Source: Oscillospiraceae bacterium
GTDB taxonomy: Bacteria; Bacillota; Clostridia; Oscillospirales; Oscillospiraceae
Assembly: GCA_910575265.1 (NCBI GenBank)
Contig: CAJTEA010000002.1
Location: 125,503 to 189,502 of the forward strand
Direction: 5' to 3'
Length of the DNA stretch: 64,000 nt
Both the position numbers and the translations under genes were made by a program. Below are positions 15,517-22,642 of the stretch, in pieces (the first letter of the stretch is position 1; every line of letters starts with the position of its first letter). A model generated the notes under the pieces. That model did not search any database and was not told where the DNA came from. It saw only the letters and a program-made list of their open reading frames with translations.

Positions 15517-16597
15517 GTTTGGAAAAATCTTAAAGGTGTCTGTCTTTGGGCAGTCCCATGGGAAAGCTATCGGCGTGAACATCGACGGCCTGCCCGCCGG
15601 GGAGGAAATCGACCTGGAGGAGCTTCAGCGCTTTCTGGACCGGCGCAGGCCGGGAAAAAGTCCCCTGTCCACCGCCCGGAGCGAGGCGGATGTGCCGGAG
15701 TTCCTCTCCGGGCTGGAGAACGGCAGAACCTGCGGCGCGCCCCTGTGCGCCGTGATCCGCAACCGCGACCAGCACTCGGGGGACTACTCCGAGCTGGCGG
15801 ACAAGCCCCGCCCCGGCCACGCCGACTACACCGCCTGGGTGAAGTGGAGGGGACACGCCGACACGCGGGGAGGCGGGCACTTCTCCGGCCGTCTCACCGC
15901 TCCCCTGTGCGTCGCTGGGGGCATCGCCAGGCAGATCCTGGCCCGGCGGGGGATTTATGTAGGGGCGCACCTGGATTCGGTGGGCGCGGCCAGCGACGGG
16001 CACTTTCCCCTGTACCCCACAAGGGAACTGTTTGAGGCGGTCGCCGCGAAGCCCTTTCCAGTTTTGGACGACGCCTCCGGGGCGCGGATGCGGGAGGTAA
16101 TCCTGGCGGCGAAAAACGCCCTGGACAGCGTAGGGGGTGTGATCGAGTGTGCCGCCGTCGGCCTGCCCGCCGGACTGGGCGACCCCATGTTTGATGGGGT
16201 GGAAAACAGGTTGGCCGCCGTCCTCTTTGGCATCCCAGCGGTGAAAGGGGTGGAGTTTGGCGCGGGCTTTGGCGCGGCTGGCCTGTGCGGCTCCCAGAAC
16301 AACGACCGCTTCGCCGTAGAAAGCGGGAGGATCGTTACCACCACCAACTGTTCCGGCGGGATTCAGGGCGGCATCACCAACGGGATGCCCATCCTCCTGC
16401 GGGTGGCGGTGAAGCCCACGCCGTCCATTGGACAGCCGCAGAAAACGGTCAGCCTGTCCGCCATGGAGAACACAGACCTGCAAATTCACGGCCGTCACGA
16501 CCCCTGCATCGCCCACCGGGCCGTCCCGGTGGTGGAGGCGGTGACCGCCTGTGTGCTGTTAGACTTACTGTTGGAGGGAAATCATGGAACTTTCTGA
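15506..16597 (+). CDS. aroC: chorismate synthase
   Basis: Forms chorismate from EPSP with reduced FMN. The 363-residue protein contains FGQSHGKAIGVNIDGLPAG, RPGHADYTAWVKW and GRLTAPLCVAGGIARQIL. The three signature areas are here, including ENGRTCGAPL and the late GRHDPCIAHRAVPVVEA. ATG 15506 is preferred over an adjacent TTG at 15503; GGGAGGGG lies upstream inside aroA. pheA overlaps its end by 14 bases, so translation is coupled. Confidence 0.97.
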   Translation: MSSEFGKILKVSVFGQSHGKAIGVNIDGLPAGEEIDLEELQRFLDRRRPGKSPLSTARSEADVPEFLSGLENGRTCGAPLCAVIRNRDQHSGDYSELADKPRPGHADYTAWVKWRGHADTRGGGHFSGRLTAPLCVAGGIARQILARRGIYVGAHLDSVGAASDGHFPLYPTRELFEAVAAKPFPVLDDASGARMREVILAAKNALDSVGGVIECAAVGLPAGLGDPMFDGVENRLAAVLFGIPAVKGVEFGAGFGAAGLCGSQNNDRFAVESGRIVTTTNCSGGIQGGITNGMPILLRVAVKPTPSIGQPQKTVSLSAMENTDLQIHGRHDPCIAHRAVPVVEAVTACVLLDLLLEGNHGTF

Positions 16598-17720
16598 AAT
16601 TCGCGATAAAATTGACGTTATTGACGACCAGCTTCTGGAGCTTTTTCTCCAGCGCATGGCCCTAAGCGACGAGGTCGCGGCCTACAAAAATGAGCACCAT
16701 CTGCCCATCCTGAACAAGCGGCGGGAGCGGGAGATTTTAGCCCGGGTCACCCAAAAGGCCGGGGAAAACGAGCGCTACGCCTACCACCTGTACTCCACCC
16801 TCTTCGAGCTGGCCCGGTCCCGGCAGGCGGGACTGATTTCCGCCCCTTCCAAGGTGGCGGAGCGGGTCAAGACCGCTTTGTCCTCCAACAGCGAGGTATT
16901 CCCCCAGACAGGCATGGTGGCCTGTCAGGGGGTGGAGGGGGCCAACTCCCAGGCGGCCTGCGATAAGCTGTTTCCCCGTGGGAACATTGTCTATGTAAAG
17001 ACCTTCTCCGCCGTGGTGTCCGCTGTGGAGTCGGGGCTGTGCCAGTTCGGCGTGCTGCCCATTGAGAACAGCTCCAACGGCTCGGTCCGCGCGGTGTACC
17101 AGCTGCTTCAGGAGCACGACCTGTCCGTGGTGCGCACCACCCGGCAGTGCATCCGCCACGAGCTGCTGGCCCTGCCCGGTACCAGGCTGGAGGACATCAG
17201 GGAAATCTACTCCCACGAGCAGGCCCTGGGGCAGTGCTCCAAATTCCTGGGCGGGCTGAAGGACGTAAAGGCGACCCCCTGCGCCAACACCGCCATCGCC
17301 GCCGAAATGGTGTCTAAAAGCGGCAGCCGCCATACGGCGGCCATCTCCTCCCACCCCTGCGCCGCCCTGTACGGCCTGGAGTGCGTCAACGACCACATCC
17401 AGGACAGCGACAACAACTACACCCGTTTCATCTGTATCGCCAAGGACCCGGTGATCTACGCGGGAGCCAACCGGATCGGCCTGGTAGTGGCCTTTGAGAA
17501 CCGTCCCGGCGCGCTGTATGAGATCATCTCCAAGCTGGCGGCCATGGACATCAATATGACCAAGCTGGAATCCTGCCCGGTGGCCGGCAGCGATTTTGAA
17601 TATGTCTTTTTTGTGGACCTGGAGGCCTCCGTCAAGGCGCCCGGCGTGCTGGCCATGCTGGAAGAGATGGAGCGCAGCTGCGCCCGGTTCCAGTTCCTTG
17701 GAAATTATGCGGAGGTGTAA
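16584..17720 (+). CDS. pheA: bifunctional chorismate mutase / prephenate dehydratase (P-protein)
   Basis: Turns chorismate into phenylpyruvate. Of 378 residues, 1-85 are an AroQ chorismate mutase helix bundle (IRDKIDVIDDQLLELFLQRM, RREREILARV). About 105-280 are prephenate dehydratase (GVLPIENSSNGSV, SHEQALGQCSKFL, and NNYTRF with the catalytic Thr). About 295-370 are an ACT domain. In that domain the GAL motif is kept, but the usual ESRP Phe-binding motif reads ESCP, so inhibition by phenylalanine may be altered (inference). Operon control would then rest more on the leader. Confidence 0.96.
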   Translation: MELSEIRDKIDVIDDQLLELFLQRMALSDEVAAYKNEHHLPILNKRREREILARVTQKAGENERYAYHLYSTLFELARSRQAGLISAPSKVAERVKTALSSNSEVFPQTGMVACQGVEGANSQAACDKLFPRGNIVYVKTFSAVVSAVESGLCQFGVLPIENSSNGSVRAVYQLLQEHDLSVVRTTRQCIRHELLALPGTRLEDIREIYSHEQALGQCSKFLGGLKDVKATPCANTAIAAEMVSKSGSRHTAAISSHPCAALYGLECVNDHIQDSDNNYTRFICIAKDPVIYAGANRIGLVVAFENRPGALYEIISKLAAMDINMTKLESCPVAGSDFEYVFFVDLEASVKAPGVLAMLEEMERSCARFQFLGNYAEV

Positions 17721-17723
17721 CCG

Positions 17724-18980
17724 ATGGGAGAAAAAATTTATGGCCTGCTGGGCCGGAAGCTGGGCCACAGCTGGTCCGTCCCCATCCACAAGGCCCTGGG
17801 CCGCGACAGCTACCGCCTGATCGAGCTGGAGCCGGAGGAGCTGGGCCCCTTTCTGGCTCAGGACAACATCGGCGGTCTGAACGTCACCATCCCCTACAAG
17901 CGGGATGTGATGCCCTACTGTGATGTGATCGACCCCGCCGCCCGGGACATTGGCAGCGTAAACACCCTGGTCCGCCGGGAGGACGGCAGGCTGTACGGCT
18001 ATAACACCGATATCCACGGCTTTTTGTACATGGCCCGCCGGGCAAAAATCGACTTCGCCGGAAAGAAAGTTATGGTACTGGGCAGCGGCGGGGCCTCTCT
18101 CACGGTCCAGGCGGCCACCAGGTCCGCCGGAGCCCGGGAGGTGGTGGTCATCTCCCGCACCGGGCAGAACAACTACGGCAATCTGGAGCGCCATGACGAC
18201 GCGGAGATCTTGGTCAACGCCACCCCCATGGGCATGTGGCCCGAGATGAACTGCCAGCCCATCGACCTGGAGCGCCTGCCCTGTCTGGGGGCGGTGATGG
18301 ATGTAATCTACAACCCCACCCGCACCGACCTGCTGCTCCAGGCGGAGAAGCTGGGGCTGCGCCGGGCCGGCGGTCTGTCCATGCTGGTGGACCAGGCGGT
18401 GGCGGCGGAGGAGCACTTCTTCGACCGGACCATTCCAGACAGCGAAACGGAGAAGATTCTGGCCGGGCTGCAGCGGGAGCAGCTCAACCTGGTCCTGGTA
18501 GGCATGCCGGGCTGCGGCAAGACTACCATCGGCATGGAGCTGGCCCGCCTGTCCGGACGGACCTTCGTGGACCTGGACGATGAGATCTGCCGCCGGGCGG
18601 GTATGTCCATCCCGGAGATCTTCCGGGAGGAGGGCCAGGCCTACTTCCGCCAGCTGGAGCGCAAGGTGCTGGCTGAGATCTGCGCCCAGAGCGGCCGGAT
18701 CATCGCCACCGGCGGCGGCGCGGTCCTCCGGAAGGACAACCGGGCCGCCATGCGCCGCGCCGGGCGGGTCTATTTTGTCCGCCGGGCGCTGGACCAGCTG
18801 GCGGTCATCGGCCGTCCGCTGTCGGTAAAGGGCACCATGAGGGAGATGTACCAGTTCCGCCTGCCCCTGTATACCGCCGCCAGTGACAGCGCGGTGGACA
18901 ACAGCGTCACGCCCGAGACGGCCGCGATGAAAATCTGGGCGGATTTCTGCGAAAACACATCCAGAATGGATGAATTATAA
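17724..18980 (+). CDS. aroE-aroK: fused shikimate dehydrogenase-shikimate kinase
   Basis: One 418-residue protein covers two pathway steps. Residues 1-245 are shikimate dehydrogenase: GHSWSVPIHKAL, NVTIPYK with the catalytic Lys59, GYNTD with Asp96, and a GSGGAS nucleotide turn at 120-125. Residues 255-418 are shikimate kinase: VLVGMPGCGKTTIG (P-loop 260-268), FVDLDDEI, IIATGGGAV, and RPLSVKG near the lid. The join is a short linker around 240-255. The two steps are consecutive, dehydroshikimate to shikimate to shikimate-3-phosphate. No separate aroK was seen in the operon. Confidence 0.95.
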   Translation: MGEKIYGLLGRKLGHSWSVPIHKALGRDSYRLIELEPEELGPFLAQDNIGGLNVTIPYKRDVMPYCDVIDPAARDIGSVNTLVRREDGRLYGYNTDIHGFLYMARRAKIDFAGKKVMVLGSGGASLTVQAATRSAGAREVVVISRTGQNNYGNLERHDDAEILVNATPMGMWPEMNCQPIDLERLPCLGAVMDVIYNPTRTDLLLQAEKLGLRRAGGLSMLVDQAVAAEEHFFDRTIPDSETEKILAGLQREQLNLVLVGMPGCGKTTIGMELARLSGRTFVDLDDEICRRAGMSIPEIFREEGQAYFRQLERKVLAEICAQSGRIIATGGGAVLRKDNRAAMRRAGRVYFVRRALDQLAVIGRPLSVKGTMREMYQFRLPLYTAASDSAVDNSVTPETAAMKIWADFCENTSRMDEL

Positions 18981-19004
18981 ACCGATAAAAGGGAGGCCAA
19001 AGCT

Positions 19005-19784
19005 ATGGGAAATATCCGGACAGTCAAGCTGCGTAATTTGGAAATCGGGGCCGGGGTGCCCAAGATCATCGTCCCCATTGTGGCGGAAACCACACAGGGC
19101 ATTCTGGACAAAGCTCGGGAAATACTGGACTATACCTTTGATTTTGTGGAGTGGCGGGCGGATTTCTATGAGGATTTGTTTGACACCGAAAAGGTCCTGT
19201 CCACGCTGAAGTCCCTGCGCTCCATTCTGGGCGAGAAGCCCATTCTGGTCACGGTCCGCACCAAAGAGGAGGGCGGCGCCCGGGAGATCGACCCGGAGAC
19301 CTATACCGCGCTGAACACCGCCCTCGCCCGGTCCGGGGACGCCGACATTATCGACGTGCAGATTTTCTTCGGAGATGAGGTGGCACGGAACAATATCGAC
19401 GCCATCCACGCCGCTGGCCGCAAGGTGGTGGGCTCTTACCACAGCTTCGACGGAACCCCGCCCAAGGACGAGCTGATCCGCCGTATGCGGAAGGCCCAGG
19501 ACATGGGGGCCGACATCCCCAAGATCGCGGTCATGCCCAAAAGCGCCGCCGATGTGATCACCCTCCTGGACGCCACCCAGGAGATGCGCGCCAGATACGC
19601 CGACCGGCCCGCCATCACCATGAGCATGGGCAGCGGGGTAATCAGCCGCCTGGGGGGAGAGTTCTTCGGCTCCGACGCCACCTTCGGCATGATCGGCCAG
19701 GCCTCCGCACCCGGTCAGATTCCAACCGATCAGTTGTCCGCCGTTCTGTCCATTCTGCATCAGGCCCTGGCCCCTCAAGGCTGA
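19005..19784 (+). CDS. aroD: 3-dehydroquinate dehydratase, type I
   Basis: Dehydrates 3-dehydroquinate through a Schiff base. The 259-residue barrel has FVEWRADFYED (substrate-binding Glu/Arg), VTVRTKEEGG, VVGSYHSFDGTP (active-site His), and IPKIAVMPK with the Schiff-base lysine around residue 170. MGSGVISRLGGEFFGSDATF completes the family signature. It is the last gene of the operon, 24 bp after aroEK, with a strong terminator 8 bp after the stop. With this gene all seven shikimate steps are encoded in the operon. Confidence 0.96.
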   Translation: MGNIRTVKLRNLEIGAGVPKIIVPIVAETTQGILDKAREILDYTFDFVEWRADFYEDLFDTEKVLSTLKSLRSILGEKPILVTVRTKEEGGAREIDPETYTALNTALARSGDADIIDVQIFFGDEVARNNIDAIHAAGRKVVGSYHSFDGTPPKDELIRRMRKAQDMGADIPKIAVMPKSAADVITLLDATQEMRARYADRPAITMSMGSGVISRLGGEFFGSDATFGMIGQASAPGQIPTDQLSAVLSILHQALAPQG

Positions 19785-19791
19785 AACGCAA

Positions 19792-19825
19792 ACAATTCCC
19801 GGAACCATACGGTTCCGGGAATTGT
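19792..19825. terminator. bidirectional terminator between aroD and the flotillin gene
   Basis: ACAATTCCCGGAACC-ATAC-GGTTCCGGGAATTGT, a perfect 15-bp stem between convergent genes. T-rich sequence follows on the plus strand. Confidence 0.85.
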
Positions 19826-19829
19826 CACT

Positions 19830-21335
19830 TTATTTCTCATCTGGATCGCCTGAGGTTTGCTTCGCTCCATCGGCGTGGGGCGGATTCTGAATCACAATCG
19901 TCCTGTCCTCTCCGCCCGCCAGCCTGCCGCCCAGCATGCCGGCCACCAGAGACTTGATGTCGATGCCCATGCTCTGGGTGATGCCCTCGCTGACCTGAGA
20001 GGTTCCGGTGATGATCTCTTCCAGCAGCTTGGCGCTGTTGCCCTCGCCGTACATGGTGATTTTGTCCACTCTGGACAGGGGCTCGGCCACGTTTTTGGCG
20101 ATCTCAGGCAGGGCCTGCATGACCATTTCGATGACGGCGGCCTCGCCGTATTTCTTCATGGCCTCCGCCTTCTTGTCAATACCCTCAGCCTCCGCCAGGG
20201 CCTTGGCGCGGATGGCCTCCGCCTCCGCCCGGCCCACGGCGGCGATGCCTTCCGCCTCCTGCTCTCTGGCGAATTTCTGCGACTCGGCAATTTTCATCTC
20301 CGCCTCGGCCCTCTGCTCCTGCTCATAGCGGGCCGCCTCGGCGTCCTTCTGGCGCTTGAAGAGGGCGGCCTCCGCCTCCTGCTGCTGGCGGTAGCGCTCA
20401 GCGTCCGCCTGGGCCCGGATCTCGGCCTCCAGCTTCTGCTTCCGCACCTCTACCTCCACCTGCTTCAGCTCAGCCTGGCGCTGAGTCTTGGCGATCTCCG
20501 CGTTCACGGTGGCGGTCTCGATGCTCTTGCGCTGCTCCTGGCTCTGGATTTCATAGGCGGCGTCCGCCTCGGCCTTCTTGCCGTCGGCCAAGATCTTCAG
20601 CTCGGCCCGCTTGATCTCCAGCTCGGTCTGCTTCTGGGCGATCTGGGTGTCCGCCTGGACCCGGGCCTCGTTGGACTCCCGCTCCGCCTCCGCCTGGGCG
20701 ATGGCGATATCCCGGTCGGCCTGAGCCTTCGCGATGGCTGCGTTCTTCTTGATCAGACTGGTGTTATCGGCGCCCAGGTCCTTAATCAGGCCGTTTTCAT
20801 CGGTGACATTCTGGATGTTGCAGGACAAAATCTCAATTCCCAGCTTATCCATGTCCTTGCTGGCCTTCTGCATCACTTGGTCGGAGAAGGAATCCCGGTC
20901 GGTGTTGATTTCCTTTAGGGACAGGGTGCCGATGATCTCACGCATATTGCCCTGGAGGGAATCCTGAAGGTCCCGGGTGATCTCATCGGGCCGCTTGTTC
21001 AGAAAGTTCTTGGCCGCCAGCTTAATCCCCTCCGCGTGGGGGGAGATACGGACCTTGGCCACAGCGTCTACATTCACGTTGATGAAGTCGCTGGTGGGAA
21101 CGGACTGCTCCGTCTTAATGTCCACCGTCATCTGGCCTAAGTACAGCCTGTCCATACGCTCCAGGAAGGGAACGCGGATTCCGGCCCGGCCAATGAGCAC
21201 CTTGCTCTCCTTCTTCATGCCGGAAATGATGTACGCCTGGTCAGGCGGGGCCTTGACATAACCGAGCAGCAGAATGAAGATGATGGCGAACACGATCAGG
21301 ATCACAGGGAGTATGGGCAGAATAGCTTCCAGCAT
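19830..21335 (-). CDS. floT: flotillin-family membrane scaffold protein
   Basis: A 501-residue protein with one N-terminal membrane segment (LPILPVILIVFAIIFILLLG, residues ~6-26). An SPFH/prohibitin domain follows (~30-200), then a long Ala/Glu/Gln-rich coiled coil (~200-400) with AEA-type repeats, and a short tail. Flotillins oligomerise in the membrane and mark ordered membrane areas in Firmicutes. I chose ATG 21335 because AAAGGAGG lies upstream; the frame is open further but codes nothing sensible. It follows the DinJ-like gene by 58 bp on the same strand and may be co-transcribed. The symbol is by analogy with Bacillus. Confidence 0.93.
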   Translation of the reverse strand: MLEAILPILPVILIVFAIIFILLLGYVKAPPDQAYIISGMKKESKVLIGRAGIRVPFLERMDRLYLGQMTVDIKTEQSVPTSDFINVNVDAVAKVRISPHAEGIKLAAKNFLNKRPDEITRDLQDSLQGNMREIIGTLSLKEINTDRDSFSDQVMQKASKDMDKLGIEILSCNIQNVTDENGLIKDLGADNTSLIKKNAAIAKAQADRDIAIAQAEAERESNEARVQADTQIAQKQTELEIKRAELKILADGKKAEADAAYEIQSQEQRKSIETATVNAEIAKTQRQAELKQVEVEVRKQKLEAEIRAQADAERYRQQQEAEAALFKRQKDAEAARYEQEQRAEAEMKIAESQKFAREQEAEGIAAVGRAEAEAIRAKALAEAEGIDKKAEAMKKYGEAAVIEMVMQALPEIAKNVAEPLSRVDKITMYGEGNSAKLLEEIITGTSQVSEGITQSMGIDIKSLVAGMLGGRLAGGEDRTIVIQNPPHADGAKQTSGDPDEK

Positions 21336-21393
21336 AGGGATTCCTCCTTTCAAATCTAGCACAGTATGTTCCATATATAAACAAGCTGACGCG

Positions 21394-22473
21394 TCAGCCT
21401 GGGATTGTCCGCTTCTCCGCCCTGATGCCGCCCGCCATGTCCCCGCGCATCGCGGCAAGGCGTTCCAGGGCCACAACCTCCGCCTCCAGGCTCCGTTCGC
21501 TCCACTCCTGCCGGACCTGCCGGCTGTCGGAAATCACCTGAGACAGCACATTGATCACCCGCAGGCAGAGGGCGGCTTTTCCGTCGGCATCCCCATCCGC
21601 CCGCTCCGCCCGGGCCAGCTCCCGCAGGGTAAGCTCCAGCGTCTGGACGTAATCCGCCTCCAGGCGCTCCCGCGTCTGCTCCTCCAGGGAGTCGTAATCC
21701 CGGAGGAGCTGCTTTTCCAGACTCTCCAGCGCGGCGAGAACATAGGCCGTTTCCACCGGCCGCGCGGCGTTCCGGAGCCGCTCCCGAATCATGCGCGCGC
21801 CGCCGCCGCAGGCGGTGGAGCTTAAAAAACGCCGCAGCACGGCGGGCAGCTCATCCAGCTTCCGGGACACGGCGGCAAGCCGCCCCTCATAGGCCTCAAA
21901 ACAGCCGGTATCCTCCCCATGCCACGCCTTCATGGCGGGAATCAGAGTGTGCTCCATCTCCAGAAGCTCCTCCGATATGGACGACAGGCCCTCTGTATAC
22001 TCGTCCAGAACGCTCCAGTCCTTTTTTTCCAGCAGCCCGGCGTTCCGGTCGGAGAACAGGGTTCTGACGGCGCTGGAAATTCCCGCCGCCTTCTCCTTAA
22101 GTTCGTCGCCGCAGAGCAGACGGATTCGCTCCATGGAAAGCCCGGTGATCGAGGAGGGGATCGCGGTGTGGATGGCGGTCAGGGCACGCCGGATTCCTCC
22201 ACACAGCAGCTCCAGCCGCTCCTGCTTCCGCGCGAGCGCGAGCCGCTCCTCTCCATAGCTCCGCTCCGCCTCCCCGCGGCGGTTCTGCCACCGGTCTCCC
22301 TCCGGCCCGCGGGGCTCCGCCGCGATTTCAAAGGGAATTCGCTTCTCTTTTCCGACTTTTTTCGCGAAAATGGTAAACGCGGTTGTCATACTCAGCCCCA
22401 TCTCCCGGCAGGCCTGTTCCATGCTTTTTTTCACATCTTCGTCCATACGAAAATTGACCATAACCTGTGCCAT
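21394..22473 (-). CDS. DinJ/RelB-like antitoxin domain fused to a long helical domain
   Basis: Residues 1-50 match a RelB/DinJ antitoxin N-terminus closely: MAQVMVNFRMDEDVKKSMEQ, then CREMGLSMTTAFTIFAKKVG and KRIPFEI. Normal DinJ proteins are about 90 residues, but this one has 359. The remaining ~300 residues are Glu/Arg/Leu-rich and look helical, with coiled-coil stretches (LEKQLLRDYDSLEEQTRERL) and no domain I recognise. No RelE/YafQ toxin gene is next to it. It has its own promoter and GGGAG ribosome site. It lies between the RADAR locus and flotillin, so a role with either is possible but unproven. Confidence 0.75.
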   Translation of the reverse strand: MAQVMVNFRMDEDVKKSMEQACREMGLSMTTAFTIFAKKVGKEKRIPFEIAAEPRGPEGDRWQNRRGEAERSYGEERLALARKQERLELLCGGIRRALTAIHTAIPSSITGLSMERIRLLCGDELKEKAAGISSAVRTLFSDRNAGLLEKKDWSVLDEYTEGLSSISEELLEMEHTLIPAMKAWHGEDTGCFEAYEGRLAAVSRKLDELPAVLRRFLSSTACGGGARMIRERLRNAARPVETAYVLAALESLEKQLLRDYDSLEEQTRERLEADYVQTLELTLRELARAERADGDADGKAALCLRVINVLSQVISDSRQVRQEWSERSLEAEVVALERLAAMRGDMAGGIRAEKRTIPG

Positions 22474-22499
22474 AAAGCCACTCCCTTCAGCACGACTCC

Positions 22500-22527
22500 A
22501 TTATATCATTTGTAAAGCAAAATGCAA
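22500..22527 (-). promoter_or_regulatory. promoter of the DinJ-like gene
   Basis: Minus strand TTGCAT (22522-22527), 16 bp, TATAAT (22500-22505), about 27 bp before the start codon. Confidence 0.7.
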
Positions 22528-22568
22528 CACTTTTCTTTACAGGTGGTGTATATTTTTTTGCTTGGATT

Positions 22569-22620
22569 TAAAAAACCGGCAAAAGAGGCACAGCCGTCTG
22601 GCAGCCATGCCTCCTTTGCC
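22569..22620 (-). terminator. rdrB terminator
   Basis: On the minus strand GGCAAAGGAGGCA and TGCCTCTTTTGCC pair (one G-U), followed by GGTTTTTT, 23 bp after the rdrB stop. It separates the RADAR genes from the DinJ-like gene. Confidence 0.85.
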
Positions 22621-22642
22621 GTTCAGATTTGCGCGGAAACGC

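Noticed and set aside
16737-18416. A 559-codon minus-strand frame opposite pheA and aroEK
   Set aside because: Antisense to two well-conserved enzymes; composition typical of a shadow frame.
21394-22473. Conventional RelE/DinJ-type toxin-antitoxin module
   Set aside because: No RelE/YafQ-like small gene is adjacent, and the protein is four times the usual antitoxin length.
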